Notes: a model not told the origin generated them from the letters alone. A stretch of 64,000 nucleotides of DNA from Amycolatopsis solani (GCF_033441515.1 NZ_JAWQJT010000001.1:1240001-1304000); one strand, 5' to 3'. Positions 42,444-52,132 are shown, counted from the stretch's first letter. A program made the numbers and translations.

Positions 42444-44870
42444 CTACTCCTCCGGGTCCGGCGTGCCGGTCGGAGTTTCCTTCGGGGTCGTCGACGGCTT
42501 CGGGTGCTTCGGCGTGCTCTCCTTCGACGGCGGCTGACCGCCGTCGTGCCCCGGGCCGTGGCCCTGGTCGCCCGGATCGCCCTGGTCGCCATCGGGGTTC
42601 TCGTCCGTCGGGGTCGCGTCGGTCGTCGTCGGCACGTCGGACGACGGCGGGGGCGCGACCTCGCCGCCGATGCGCTCGACCTTGTCGAAGCGCTCGCCCG
42701 GCTTGCCCGTCAGGTACAGCGACAGGAACTTCTGCCACATCGGGCCGGCGATCGTGGAGCCGTAGATCGGCGAGTTGTTCTTGCCGTGCAGCGGCTTGTT
42801 GCCGTCGCCGCCGACCCATGCCGCCACCGAGACCGACGGGGTGTACCCGACCATCCACGTCTGCGAGTTCGCGTTCGCCGCCCACGCCGGCTCGCCCGCG
42901 ACCTTCGTGTGCTGCTGCGTCCCGGTCTTGCCGGCGCACTCGTGGCCGTTGGGGCACTTCAGCTTCGAGAAGCCGATGACCGGCTTCAGCGCTTCGGTGA
43001 CGTTGCCGGCGATCTGCCGGCTCTTGTCCGAGTCGCTGTCGAACACGGCCTTGGCCTCGGTCTGGGCTTCCCAGGCGACTTCGCTCTGCGCGTTGGTCAC
43101 CTTCTGCACGAAGTGCCGGTCGCGCTGCTGGCCGTTGGCCGCGAAAGTCGCGTACGCCGAAGCCATGTCCAGCGGCGTGATCTGCGTTTCGCCACCGCCG
43201 AGGGAGATGTTGTTGTCCTTGGTGGAGATGATCGACTGGCCGCCGTCCTCCTTGACCTTGACGCCGGCTTCCTTCGCGGCTTCCTTGACCGGGCCCTGCT
43301 TGGTGTCGTGCAGGACCATGTCGTAGAACACGGTGTTCGCCGAGCGTTCCATCGCTTCGGCGACGGTGCACTGCTGCGAGCAACTGCTGCCCGGGCCGGC
43401 GTTGCGCACGACGCGGCCGTCGAAGACGCGGTTGTTGGAGCCGTCGTAGGTGGTGTCGAGGCCCTTGCCCATCTTGAGCAGCGCGGTGAGGTCGAACGGC
43501 TTCATCGACGAACCGGGGTTCTGCGGGGTGTCCGCCCAGTCGCGCCCGGCCTGGTCCTGCCCGTTGACCTGCACGATCGGCTTACCGCCGTAGTAGGCGA
43601 GCACGCCGCCGGTCTTCGGGTCGACGGCGACGAGCGCGTTGAGCAGGTTGTCGTCGACCTGGTTCTTCATCGCGTCGGTCGCGGCCTGCTCGGCGGCCTG
43701 CTGCGCCTTCGGGTCGATCGTCGTCTGGACCACGAAACCGCCGGAGTAGTAGCGGTCTTCCGGGATGTCGTGCGCGGCCAGTTCGTTCTTCACCTGCTGC
43801 ACGACGAACGCGGGCGGCGCGCCGGCCTGCTGCTTGCTGTCCTCCAGCGGGATCGGCGTCGGGAACTGCGCCGCCGCGCGGTCGGCCGCGCTGATGTAGT
43901 TGTTCTTCACCATCCGGTCGAGCGCGGTGTTCCAGCGGTCGTTCGCGACCTTGGGGTTCTCCGACCGGCCCGGCTGCTGGATCAGGCCCGCGAGCAACGC
44001 GGCTTCCGAGAAGCTGAGGTCCTTCGCTTCCTTGTGGAAGAAGGCCTGCGACGCCGCGCCCACCCCGTACGCCCCGCGCCCGAAGTAGATGATGTTCAGG
44101 TACGCGGTGATGATGTCCTTCTTCTCGTACGTCTGGTTCATCTTGAAGGACTTGGCCAGCTCGGTCCACTTGCGCGTCAGCGTGGGCGCGTCGTTGTCGG
44201 TGGCCTTCTTGATGTACTGCTGCGAAATCGTCGAACCGCCGCCGGTACCGCCGGTGGCCTGGTTGTAGACCGCGCGCAGCAGGCCGCCGACGTCGAAGCC
44301 GGAGTTGGTCTCGAACGAGTCGTCCTCGGTCGCGATCGCCGCGTGCTTCATGACGTCGGGGATCTGGTCGGGCGTCAGGAGCACCCGGTTGCCGCCGCGC
44401 GGCACGTCCTTGCCCATCGGCGAGCCGTCGGCGAAGAGGTAGGTCACCGCCTGGCTCTGGTTCTGCGCGACCTCGGTCGGCGAGGGCACGTCGACCAGGA
44501 AGTACGTGATGACGAACGCGATCGCGGGGACCACGAAGAACAGCCCGAAGAACCCGTAGGCGACCCGCCGGATGATCTTCCAGCGGCGCTTCTTCTTCTG
44601 CTCCGGGGTGAGGACCGGCTTGCCGTCGTCGTCGGGCCGGCCGTCGTCGGCCGGCTCTTCGTACGCGTGGTGCGTCATCAGCTCGGGCCCGCCGCTCATC
44701 GGCGGCGGCTCGGGCCGGTAACCCCTCGGCTGCTGCGGCGGTTGCTGCTGCCACGGCTGCTGGGGACGCCGCGGCGGCTGTCCGTGGGGGCCCTGCGGTC
44801 CGGACGGCCCACGACGGCGCGGATCAGGACCCTGGCCCGGCGGCCAGGAGCGGGATCGTTCGTCGGGCAC
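42444..44870 (-). CDS. Class A penicillin-binding protein, copy 2 of 3
   Basis: An 808-residue paralogue of the flanking genes. A Pro/Gln-rich cytosolic N-terminus of about 95 residues precedes the anchor 'FGLFFVVPAIAFVITYFLVD'. GT51 motifs are 'ATEDDSFETNSGFD' and 'GGSTISQQYIK'; transpeptidase motifs are 'PGSSMKPFD', 'RSANTVFYD' (SxN as SAN) and 'AGKTGTQQ'. The end is a Thr/Pro/Asp/Gly-rich tail. GTG at 44870 chosen from GGAGGA seven bases upstream. Hairpins lie on both sides, so it may be transcribed alone. Confidence 0.92.
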   Translation of the reverse strand: MPDERSRSWPPGQGPDPRRRGPSGPQGPHGQPPRRPQQPWQQQPPQQPRGYRPEPPPMSGGPELMTHHAYEEPADDGRPDDDGKPVLTPEQKKKRRWKIIRRVAYGFFGLFFVVPAIAFVITYFLVDVPSPTEVAQNQSQAVTYLFADGSPMGKDVPRGGNRVLLTPDQIPDVMKHAAIATEDDSFETNSGFDVGGLLRAVYNQATGGTGGGSTISQQYIKKATDNDAPTLTRKWTELAKSFKMNQTYEKKDIITAYLNIIYFGRGAYGVGAASQAFFHKEAKDLSFSEAALLAGLIQQPGRSENPKVANDRWNTALDRMVKNNYISAADRAAAQFPTPIPLEDSKQQAGAPPAFVVQQVKNELAAHDIPEDRYYSGGFVVQTTIDPKAQQAAEQAATDAMKNQVDDNLLNALVAVDPKTGGVLAYYGGKPIVQVNGQDQAGRDWADTPQNPGSSMKPFDLTALLKMGKGLDTTYDGSNNRVFDGRVVRNAGPGSSCSQQCTVAEAMERSANTVFYDMVLHDTKQGPVKEAAKEAGVKVKEDGGQSIISTKDNNISLGGGETQITPLDMASAYATFAANGQQRDRHFVQKVTNAQSEVAWEAQTEAKAVFDSDSDKSRQIAGNVTEALKPVIGFSKLKCPNGHECAGKTGTQQHTKVAGEPAWAANANSQTWMVGYTPSVSVAAWVGGDGNKPLHGKNNSPIYGSTIAGPMWQKFLSLYLTGKPGERFDKVERIGGEVAPPPSSDVPTTTDATPTDENPDGDQGDPGDQGHGPGHDGGQPPSKESTPKHPKPSTTPKETPTGTPDPEE

Positions 44871-44975
44871 GGGGCAGTCCTCCAAGTTCGCGGGCAGCGA
44901 CGATCGCCACCCCCTCTCTGGAAAAGGACGCGCGAAATCCCGCCGGGTTGCCGGTTGAGCACCCCGAAAACGACT

Positions 44976-45005
44976 CAGGGCCCTCCGCGATCGCGGAGGG
45001 CCCTG
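44976..45005. terminator. Terminator between penicillin-binding protein copies 3 and 2
   Basis: A perfect 30-bp palindrome, forming a 13-bp stem with a GATC loop, lies four bases past the stop of the copy at 45010-47748. Confidence 0.88.
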
Positions 45006-45009
45006 CGGT

Positions 45010-47748
45010 CTAGCCCGGGCCTGCGCCCGGTGGCGCGGCGACTCCGCCGCCACCACCACCCTGGTTGTTGCCCAGCGGGAACGTCGGGGTCTCGCCCGGT
45101 CCCGGCCGCGTCGGGCGGGTCCTCGGCGTCGTCGTCTCCGTGTCGGTCTCCGAAGACTCGGTGCTCGGCGGGGTCTCCGTGGTGCTCGGCGGGGTCGTCG
45201 TGGTCGGCGTCTCCGGCGGCTTCGTGGGCGTCGTCGTCACGTCGTTGACGTCCTTGCCGATCGGCGCGACCTTGTCGAACTTCTCCGCCGGCTTGCCCTT
45301 GAGGTAGAGGTTCATGAAGTTCTGCCACGTCGGACCGGCGATGGTCGCACCGAAGATCGGCTTGTTCTTCGGGTCGTGCAGCGGCTTGTTGCCGTCGCCG
45401 CCGACCCAGACCGCGGCCGACACCGACGGCGTGTAGCCGACCATCCAGGTCTGCGCGTTGCGGTCCTTGTACGCCGCGGGGTCGTCGTCCTTGGGGGTGT
45501 ACTGCTGCGTACCCGTCTTGCCGGCGCACTCGTGGCCGGTCGGGCACTTCAGCTTCGAGTGGTCGATGACCGGGATCAGCGCCTCGGTGACGTTGCCGGC
45601 GATCTGCTGGCTCTTCGCGGCGTCGTCGGAGAACGCCGGGTTCGTCTTGATGTTGTTCTCGTCGAACTCGACTTCGTCCTGCTTGTTCGTCAGCTTCGCG
45701 ACGAAGTGCTGCTCGTGGTAGGTGCCGCCGCTGGCGAACGAGGCGTACGCGGCCGCCATGTCCTCCGGCGTCACGGCCGTGGCACCACCGCCGAGCGAGA
45801 TGTTGTTGTCGTCGGTGTACAGGACGCTCTTGCCGTCCGGCGCCACCTTGACCCCGGCGTCCTTGGCCGCTTCCGCGACCCGCGACGGCTTCGTCACGTT
45901 CAGGACCATGTCGTAGAACACGGTGTTCGCCGAGATCTCCATCGCCTTGGCGACGGTGCAGTCCTTGCCGCAGCTCGCGCTGTCACCCGCGTTCCGGACC
46001 GTGCGGCCGCCGAGCACCCGGTTGTTGGAGCCGTCGAACGTCTCGCCGAGGCCCTTGCCCATCTTGAGGAACGCGGTGAGGTCGAACGCCTTCACCGACG
46101 AACCCGGGTTCCTCGCCTGGTTCGCCCGGTCCTGGCCGATCTGGTCCTTGCCGTTCGCGTCCTTCACCAGCTCCGGCCCGCCGTAGTAGGCGAGCACGCC
46201 GCCGTTCTTCGGGTTGACCGCGACCAGCGCGTTGAGCAGGTTTTCGTCGGTCTGGCCCTTCATGCCCTCCTGGGCGGCCTGTTCCGCCGCGGCCTGCGCC
46301 GCCGGGTCGATCGTGGTGTAGATCTTCGCTCCGGTCGAGAACAGCTTGCTCTCGTCGTACCCCTTCGCCGCCAGCTCGTCCTTGATCCGCTGCTGGAGCT
46401 GGTAGGTCATCTTCCCGGAGTTTTCCTCCTTGTTGGCGTTCTTCGCGATCGGCGTCGGGTACTGAGCGGTGGCGCGCTCGTCCGCGCGCAGCCACTTGTT
46501 CGCGACCATCTGGTCCATCACGTACGTCCACCGCTTCTGGGCGTACGCCTGGTTTTCCGACTTGCCGGGGCCCTGGATCAGGCCGGCCAGCAGCGAGGCC
46601 TCGGACGCGTTGAGGTCCTTGGCGTCCTTGTTGAAGTACGCCTTCGAAGCCGCCTGGATGCCGTTCGCGCCGCGGCCGAAGTAGACGATGTTCAGGTAGG
46701 AAGTGATGATCTCTTCCTTGGACTGCTGGTTGTTCATCTTGAACGACTTCGCCAGCTCGGTCCACTTGCGGGTAAGCGTCGGGGCGTCGTTCTGCGTGGC
46801 CTGCTTGATGTACTGCTGGGAGATGGTCGAACCACCGCCCTGGCCACCGGAAACCTGGTTCCAGACCGCGCGCAGGATGCCGGTCACGTCGAAGCCCGAG
46901 TTGGTCTCGAACGTCGCGTCCTCCGCCGAGTACACGGCGTGCTTGACGACGTCGGGGACCTCGCCCGGCTTCAGCAGCTGGCGGTCGCCGCCCGGCGGGA
47001 GCTCGCGGCCCATCACCTGGCCACCGGCGTCGTAGTAGGTGATCGGCTGGTTCTGCAGCGACTTGATGCTCTCCGGCGTCGGCACGTCGACCAGGAAGTA
47101 GGTGATGACGAACGCGATCGCGGGGACCACGAAGAACAGCCCGACGCAGGCGTAGGCCACGCGGCGGACGATCTTCCAGCGGCGCTTCTTCTTCTGCGCC
47201 GGCGTCAGGACCTTCTTGCCGTTCTCGTCGAGCTCGTCCTGGGGCTCGACGTCGTCGGCGAACTCGTTGAAGGCGGCGTCTTCGTAGCCGTCGTCGTACG
47301 GGTCGCGCCCGAAGTCGTCGGTGCCGTTGTGCGCGTGGTGGGTGATGAGGTCCGGTTCACGGCCCGGGGGCGGCACCGGCCGTCCGCCGCGTGGCTGGCG
47401 GAAGCCTTCCGGCGGCGAAGCGGGCGGGCCCTGCTGCTGGGGACGCTGGCCGGGCGGCGGGACCGCCCGCCGCGGCGGCATGCCCTGCTGCCCGCGGGGG
47501 CGCTGCGGGCGCCGGGGCGGCTCTTCGCCGGGCCACTGGGGACCGCCTTCGTCGCCGGACGGCCACTCGGGCGCGCCACCGCCACCACGCGGGTTGCCGC
47601 GCGGCGGGGTGTTGCGCTGGGGTCGCCGGGGGGCTTCTTCGCCGGGCCACGCCGGTCCGGGGTCTTCCCCCGGCCACGGGCCTGACTGGGCACGGCGAGG
47701 TGCATCTGGCTCCTGGCCGGGCCAGGAGCGGTTGCGGTCGTCGTTCAC
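45010..47748 (-). CDS. ponA: Class A penicillin-binding protein, copy 3 of 3 (PonA1 position)
   Basis: A 912-residue bifunctional peptidoglycan synthase, the longest copy. A cytosolic N-terminus of about 200 residues, rich in Pro, Arg and Gly with repeated 'WPGEE/WPSGD' segments, precedes the membrane anchor. GT51: 'SAEDATFETNSGFD', 'GGSTISQQYIK'. Transpeptidase: 'PGSSVKAFD' (SxxK), 'ISANTVFYD', 'AGKTGTQQ'. The tail is Thr/Glu/Pro-rich. GTG at 47748 with GGAGG seven bases upstream. It adjoins the DUF5318 gene as M. tuberculosis ponA1 adjoins Rv0049, so it is the likely ancestral copy. Confidence 0.92.
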   Translation of the reverse strand: MNDDRNRSWPGQEPDAPRRAQSGPWPGEDPGPAWPGEEAPRRPQRNTPPRGNPRGGGGAPEWPSGDEGGPQWPGEEPPRRPQRPRGQQGMPPRRAVPPPGQRPQQQGPPASPPEGFRQPRGGRPVPPPGREPDLITHHAHNGTDDFGRDPYDDGYEDAAFNEFADDVEPQDELDENGKKVLTPAQKKKRRWKIVRRVAYACVGLFFVVPAIAFVITYFLVDVPTPESIKSLQNQPITYYDAGGQVMGRELPPGGDRQLLKPGEVPDVVKHAVYSAEDATFETNSGFDVTGILRAVWNQVSGGQGGGSTISQQYIKQATQNDAPTLTRKWTELAKSFKMNNQQSKEEIITSYLNIVYFGRGANGIQAASKAYFNKDAKDLNASEASLLAGLIQGPGKSENQAYAQKRWTYVMDQMVANKWLRADERATAQYPTPIAKNANKEENSGKMTYQLQQRIKDELAAKGYDESKLFSTGAKIYTTIDPAAQAAAEQAAQEGMKGQTDENLLNALVAVNPKNGGVLAYYGGPELVKDANGKDQIGQDRANQARNPGSSVKAFDLTAFLKMGKGLGETFDGSNNRVLGGRTVRNAGDSASCGKDCTVAKAMEISANTVFYDMVLNVTKPSRVAEAAKDAGVKVAPDGKSVLYTDDNNISLGGGATAVTPEDMAAAYASFASGGTYHEQHFVAKLTNKQDEVEFDENNIKTNPAFSDDAAKSQQIAGNVTEALIPVIDHSKLKCPTGHECAGKTGTQQYTPKDDDPAAYKDRNAQTWMVGYTPSVSAAVWVGGDGNKPLHDPKNKPIFGATIAGPTWQNFMNLYLKGKPAEKFDKVAPIGKDVNDVTTTPTKPPETPTTTTPPSTTETPPSTESSETDTETTTPRTRPTRPGPGETPTFPLGNNQGGGGGGVAAPPGAGPG

Positions 47749-47815
47749 GAATGGGCCTCCCAGACCGGCGCGGGGTGGTGCGCCGTTCTGCGCTCTTCAG
47801 CGGTTGTGATCCAGC

Positions 47816-48211
47816 TCATCGGCCTGCGGTCCTTCGCGGACCGGCCGGTTCCCCTGTGCCGAGGACGTACGACCGGACCAGGTGGTTCCAGTGGCACGCG
47901 CGGCACACTTCGACGTCGTACACGGTGAACTCGGCGAACATCCCGGCCATCCTGGCCAGCTCTTCGGGTGTCCTCGCCGAACCCGCGACGTGCTTGAGTT
48001 CGTCACCGTAGACCCAGGACACCAGGGTCAGCGGTTCCTGGCGGCAGATCGGGCAGGGCAGGTCACCGGCCCGGCCGTGGAACTTCGCCGCCCGCAGCAG
48101 GTACGGGGTCGCGTCGCAGGCCTCGTGGCTGCCGACGCGCCCGGAGCGGACTTCGGCCAGCAGCGCACGGCGCTGCAGCGCGTAGTCCACGACCTGCCGC
48201 TGGTTAATCAC
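47816..48211 (-). CDS. DUF5318 family protein (Rv0049-like)
   Basis: About 131 residues from GTG 48211. Two CxxC pairs, 'CPICRQ' and 'CRACHW', form a probable zinc ribbon. The opening 'VVDYALQRRALLAEVRSGRVG' and the position between PadR and ponA match the conserved Rv0049 family. A ribosome site is not obvious, so translation may be leaderless. Function unknown; the fixed link with ponA suggests a role in wall synthesis or division. Confidence 0.78.
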   Translation of the reverse strand: MINQRQVVDYALQRRALLAEVRSGRVGSHEACDATPYLLRAAKFHGRAGDLPCPICRQEPLTLVSWVYGDELKHVAGSARTPEELARMAGMFAEFTVYDVEVCRACHWNHLVRSYVLGTGEPAGPRRTAGR

Positions 48212-48457
48212 CAGGACAGAGTACGGGCTCTTCCTGTGTCGTCCACGCCCCCTAGCGCGACCCCCTCCCCGACCGGGGCGGACACGCCGGACGTTCGATA
48301 ACTCTCCGGTGAATTTCACGCGCACTGGGTACACGGTCGAGGTTAGCTTCGCCACTTCGATGTATCGGCGCGATATAGTGGCTGAGTAGGTTGGATCGAG
48401 GCGACCCGTTCGGAGCAACGCCCGTCGTCTCGGTTTGTTCCCGGAAGGGGGTGCGGT
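48212..48457. promoter_or_regulatory. Divergent promoter region with a possible PadR operator
   Basis: TATCG-GCG-CGATA at 48363-48375 is an inverted repeat in the most AT-rich part, about 80 bases before the padR start. The following TATAGT could be a -10 box. No gene is seen in the 246 bases. Confidence 0.5.
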
Positions 48458-49003
48458 GTGCTGGAGTTCGCGATCCTGGGTCTTCTGCATGAAGCGCCCA
48501 TGCACGGGTACGTGCTGCGCAAGCGGCTGCACGAGACGCTCGGCACGCTCCGGACGTTCTCGTACGGCTCGCTGTACCCGACCCTGCGGAAGCTGTTGCG
48601 GGCCGGGTACCTGGTCGAGGAGCTGGACGAGGCCGACGACCGAGCGTGGTCGCGGCGTGGACGGCGGGTCTACAAGCTCACCGCGGAGGGCAAGGAGCGC
48701 TTCGGTGAGCTGCTCGGCGACGCCGGGCCGCAGACCTGGGACGACGAAGGCTTCGGTGTTCACCTGGCCTTCTTCTCGCGTACCCCGGCCGACGTGCGGA
48801 TGCGGATCCTCGAGGGCCGCCGCCGCCGGGTCGAGGAGCGCCGCGAGGGTTTGCGGGCGGCGCTGTCGAGGGCCGAGGAGAAGATCGATCGCTACACCCG
48901 CGAGCTGCACCGGCTCGGGCTGGAGACCAGCGAGCGGGAGGTGCGCTGGCTCAACGAGCTGATCGCGCACGAACAAGCCGAGCGGCAGGGTCCGGAGACC
49001 TGA
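48458..49003 (+). CDS. PadR family transcriptional regulator
   Basis: A 181-residue PadR repressor with the longer C-terminal helical (Vir_act_alpha_C-like) domain. The winged helix at residues 3-80 includes 'LEFAILGLLHEAPMHGYVLR' and 'SYGSLYPTLRKLLRAGYL'. GTG start. It lies upstream of ino1 on the same strand, as Rv0047c lies beside ino1 in M. tuberculosis, so it may regulate inositol synthesis. Confidence 0.9.
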   Translation: MLEFAILGLLHEAPMHGYVLRKRLHETLGTLRTFSYGSLYPTLRKLLRAGYLVEELDEADDRAWSRRGRRVYKLTAEGKERFGELLGDAGPQTWDDEGFGVHLAFFSRTPADVRMRILEGRRRRVEERREGLRAALSRAEEKIDRYTRELHRLGLETSEREVRWLNELIAHEQAERQGPET

Positions 49004-49075
49004 GCCGCCCGGCGCGGGCCGCAGCGTCGCGGCACCAGACCTACTGAACAGACACGGATTGAAGGAGAAACCCCC

Positions 49076-50158
49076 ATGGGCGAGAACCGCCGCGTACGGG
49101 TGGCCATCGTGGGCGTCGGCAACTGCGCGGCGTCGCTGGTCCAGGGTGTCCAGTACTACCGCGACGCGGACCCGGCCACCCGCGTCCCCGGTCTGATGCA
49201 CGTCGACTTCGGCGGGTACCACGTCCGCGACATCGAGTTCGTCGCCGCGTTCGACGTGGACGCCAAGAAGGTCAGCCGCGACCTGTCCGAGGCGATCTTC
49301 GCCTCGGAGAACAACACCATCAAGATCGCCGACGTGCCGCCGCTCGGCGTCACCGTCCAGCGCGGCCACACCCACGACGGGCTCGGCCGCTTCTACCGCG
49401 AGACGATCGAGGAGTCCGACGAGACCCCGGTCGACGTCGTCGCCGCGCTGCGCGAGGCCAAGGCCGACGTGCTCGTGTCGTACCTGCCGGTGGGCTCCGA
49501 GGTGGCGGACAAGTTCTACGCCCAGGCCGCGATCGACGCCAAGGTCGCGTTCGTCAACGCGCTGCCGGTGTTCATCGCCTCCGACCCCGAGTGGGCCCAG
49601 AAGTTCACCGACGCCGGCGTCCCGATCGTCGGCGACGACATCAAGTCCCAGGTCGGCGCCACCATCACGCACCGCGTGCTGGCGAAGCTGTTCGAGGACC
49701 GCGGCGTCCAGCTCGACCGGACGATGCAGCTCAACGTGGGCGGGAACATGGACTTCCTGAACATGAAGGAGCTCGAGCGGCTCGAGTCGAAGAAGATCTC
49801 GAAGACCCAGTCCGTCACCTCGCAGGTCGACCGCGACCTCGGCAAGGGCAACGTCCACATCGGGCCGTCGGACTACGTGCAGTGGCTCGACGACCGCAAG
49901 TGGGCCTACGTCCGGCTCGAGGGCCGCGCGTTCGGCGACGTGCCGCTGAACCTGGAGTACAAGCTCGAGGTCTGGGACTCGCCCAACTCGGCGGGCATCA
50001 TCATCGACGCGGTGCGGGCGGCGAAGATCGCCCTCGACCGCGGCATCGGCGGCCCGATCCTGTCCGCGTCGTCCTACTTCATGAAGTCGCCGCCGGAGCA
50101 GTACGACGACTCGACCGCGCGCGACGCCGTCGAGAAGTTCATCCGCGGCGAGGCCTGA
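49076..50158 (+). CDS. ino1: Inositol-3-phosphate synthase
   Basis: A 360-residue enzyme converting glucose 6-phosphate to 1L-myo-inositol 1-phosphate with NAD, the first step to mycothiol and phosphatidylinositol. The Rossmann motif is '[14 protein letters not shown]'. Catalytic-region signatures include '[20 protein letters not shown]' and '[11 protein letters not shown]'. The shorter length is the actinobacterial type. ATG with AAGGAGAAA upstream. Confidence 0.95.
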   Translation: MGENRRVRVAIVGVGNCAASLVQGVQYYRDADPATRVPGLMHVDFGGYHVRDIEFVAAFDVDAKKVSRDLSEAIFASENNTIKIADVPPLGVTVQRGHTHDGLGRFYRETIEESDETPVDVVAALREAKADVLVSYLPVGSEVADKFYAQAAIDAKVAFVNALPVFIASDPEWAQKFTDAGVPIVGDDIKSQVGATITHRVLAKLFEDRGVQLDRTMQLNVGGNMDFLNMKELERLESKKISKTQSVTSQVDRDLGKGNVHIGPSDYVQWLDDRKWAYVRLEGRAFGDVPLNLEYKLEVWDSPNSAGIIIDAVRAAKIALDRGIGGPILSASSYFMKSPPEQYDDSTARDAVEKFIRGEA

Positions 50159-50171
50159 GCCTCCCAGTCGA

Positions 50172-50200
50172 GAAGGCCGTCACCGCTGGTGGCGGCCTTC
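50172..50200 (+). terminator. ino1 terminator
   Basis: A 13-bp stem with one G:T pair (50172-50184 with 50188-50200) and a three-base loop, 14 bases after the ino1 stop. Confidence 0.8.
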
Positions 50201-50248
50201 TTCGCGTGGTGCACTAAACCGGTGGGGCGGGGTGCGCGTTGGCGGGGT

Positions 50249-50779
50249 GTGAGTGCGAGCGTGGGCGAAAGCGCGCCGGGGGATCTGGGCGCGCCGACCT
50301 TCCACGACCTCTTCCGGGAGTACTTCGGCCAGATGACCCGGCTGGCGCACCTGCTCGGCGCGGACGACGCGGAAAACGTCGCCCAGGAGGCCTTCGTCAA
50401 GCTCCACCAGCGCTGGGACACCCTCACCGACCACACCCGGGTGGCCGGCTACCTCCGCACGACCGTGGTGAACATGTCGCGGTCGCGGACGCGGCACCTG
50501 CGGGTGGTCCGGCGCACCCCGCAGGAGCGGCCGCCGGACGAGCTGTCGGCCGAGGTCAGGGCGGTGGCCAACTGGGAGCACCAGCAGCTCCGCGCGGTGG
50601 TCGAGAAGCTGTCGAGGAGACAGCGCGAGGTCCTCGTGCTGAGGTATTGGCTGGACCTGAGCACGGCGGCCATCGCGGAGACGCTCGGCATCTCACCCGG
50701 CACCGTCAAGGCGACCACCCACCACGCGATGGAGAACCTGCGCAAGCACTTGGGGGACGACCTGGGAGGTGAGCGATGA
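50249..50779 (+). CDS. ECF sigma factor, SigE family (SigM-like)
   Basis: About 176 residues from GTG 50249; a second GTG four codons on is possible. Region 2 covers about residues 20-85 ('FREYFGQMTRLAHLLGADDAENVAQEAFVKL'-type sequence). Region 4 covers about 110-165 ('LSRRQREVLVLRYWLDLSTA', then 'ISPGTVKATTHHAMENLRK'). No C-terminal extension. Its stop overlaps the next start by 4 bp, the usual arrangement with an anti-sigma or sensor partner. Confidence 0.87.
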   Translation: MSASVGESAPGDLGAPTFHDLFREYFGQMTRLAHLLGADDAENVAQEAFVKLHQRWDTLTDHTRVAGYLRTTVVNMSRSRTRHLRVVRRTPQERPPDELSAEVRAVANWEHQQLRAVVEKLSRRQREVLVLRYWLDLSTAAIAETLGISPGTVKATTHHAMENLRKHLGDDLGGER

Positions 50780-51498
50780 CCGACCTCGAACGCAAGCTGG
50801 CCGACGCACTGCGGACCGAGACGAGCAAGGTCACGCCCAACCTCGACGCGGCGTGGGCCGAACAGCTGCGCCGGCAGCACCGTCCCCGCCGCCGCCGGGC
50901 CGCGGTGTGGATCGCCCCGCTCGCCGCGGTGCTGGTGGTGCTGACCAGCGTGTCGATCGCCACCCAGGTCAACACGGTCCAGCCACCCCCGGCCCCGGCG
51001 GCGAGGCCGGGGCAGGACCTGGTGCTCGCCGCGCCCTTGATCTCACCGTCGGGCTTGGTGTTCTCGGGTGAGCCGAAGGCGCTCACCGACTTCGCGGGGC
51101 AGACGGACGCCTGGACTTCGTATGCCACCGACGCCGCTGGTTTTGGGGGCCTGCGGCTGCTCTGCGTCGAGGCGTTGCCCAAGAACGCGACCCACGGCGG
51201 GCCGAAGTCGAACTTCGGCATCGAGTCGCCGTCCTGCGTTCCCACGTCGGGATACCCGGTGAAGGCCGGGTACATCGGCAAAAACGGGGGCCCGCTGCCC
51301 GAGGGCAAAGCGGTTTTCCTCGTCGACCGGGTGGTGCGCGAGCTGCGCTTCTACGACTCGGCGGGTGATCTGACCCAGGCCAGAGCGCTCGACGTGCTGG
51401 GCGCGGGACGGCTGTTCCTCGCCGACGTCGAGCCCGGTTCACCGCCGGTCCGCTTCGAGATCAACTGGACCCCAGAAGCGCAGCCGGCAAGCCGGTGA
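50776..51498 (+). CDS. Single-pass membrane protein, probable partner of the ECF sigma factor
   Basis: A 240-residue protein with a cytosolic N-terminus of about 45 residues ('LERKLADALRTETSKV'), a membrane helix at about 46-68 and an exported C-terminal domain with one Cys pair ('LLCVEAL', 'SPSCVPTS'). Coupled by ATGA overlap to the sigma gene, so it probably acts as anti-sigma or sensor, though no ZAS zinc motif is seen. Its end overlaps the convergent HAD gene by 38 bp. Confidence 0.72.
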   Translation: MTDLERKLADALRTETSKVTPNLDAAWAEQLRRQHRPRRRRAAVWIAPLAAVLVVLTSVSIATQVNTVQPPPAPAARPGQDLVLAAPLISPSGLVFSGEPKALTDFAGQTDAWTSYATDAAGFGGLRLLCVEALPKNATHGGPKSNFGIESPSCVPTSGYPVKAGYIGKNGGPLPEGKAVFLVDRVVRELRFYDSAGDLTQARALDVLGAGRLFLADVEPGSPPVRFEINWTPEAQPASR

Positions 51499-52102
51499 TC
51501 TCCGGCACCACCGCCGTCGCCTGGGCGAGGACCTCGGGGTCCGGCGGGAAGTGCGGGTTCGGCACCGCGTACACCGCCATCTTCGCCGCCAGCGCGGAGC
51601 GCAGCCCGTTCGTCGTGTCCTCGACGGCCGCGCAGTCCTCCGGCGCGACGCCCAGCAGCTCGGCCGCCCGCAGGTAGACGTCCGGTGCCGGTTTGCCGGC
51701 CCCGACCTGCTCCGACGACACCGCCGCTCCGACCGGCAGCCCCGTCACGTCGAGGAAGCCCTTGATCAGGATCACCGGCGACGAGCTCGCGATCGCCACC
51801 GGCCACCGCGCCGACACCTGCCGCACGACGTCCACCGCGCCCGGGATCAGCGGTGGTTCCGCGGCGTACCGGGCGGCCATCCGCTTGACGACGAGCGTCG
51901 CGATCTCGGCCGGGGTCGTCCGCGCGCCGAGTTCCTCCACCAGGTAGCGGGCCCATTCCGGGGTGCTCATCCCCTGCTGCGCGCGCGTCGCCTCCTCGCG
52001 CCAAGTGCCGCCGTGCTCGGCGACGACCGCGCGGCGCACCTCGTCCCAGATGCGCTCGGAGTCCACCAGTACGCCGTCGAGGTCGAAGATCACCGCGTCC
52101 AT
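51461..52102 (-). CDS. HAD family phosphatase (beta-phosphoglucomutase-like)
   Basis: A 213-residue HAD hydrolase. Motif I 'FDLDGVLVDSE' is at residues 6-16, the helical cap follows, motif II is 'IASSSPV', and motifs III/IV are 'GKPAPDVYLRAAELLGV' and 'AAVEDTTNG'. The sequence type is that of small sugar-phosphate phosphatases or mutases (HAD IA variant 3). ATG at 52102, divergent from the MarR gene. Substrate unknown. Confidence 0.88.
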   Translation of the reverse strand: MDAVIFDLDGVLVDSERIWDEVRRAVVAEHGGTWREEATRAQQGMSTPEWARYLVEELGARTTPAEIATLVVKRMAARYAAEPPLIPGAVDVVRQVSARWPVAIASSSPVILIKGFLDVTGLPVGAAVSSEQVGAGKPAPDVYLRAAELLGVAPEDCAAVEDTTNGLRSALAAKMAVYAVPNPHFPPDPEVLAQATAVVPEITGLPAALLGSS

Positions 52103-52132
52103 GCCCGCGAGCGTAGCTTGTGAGAGGAGTTA

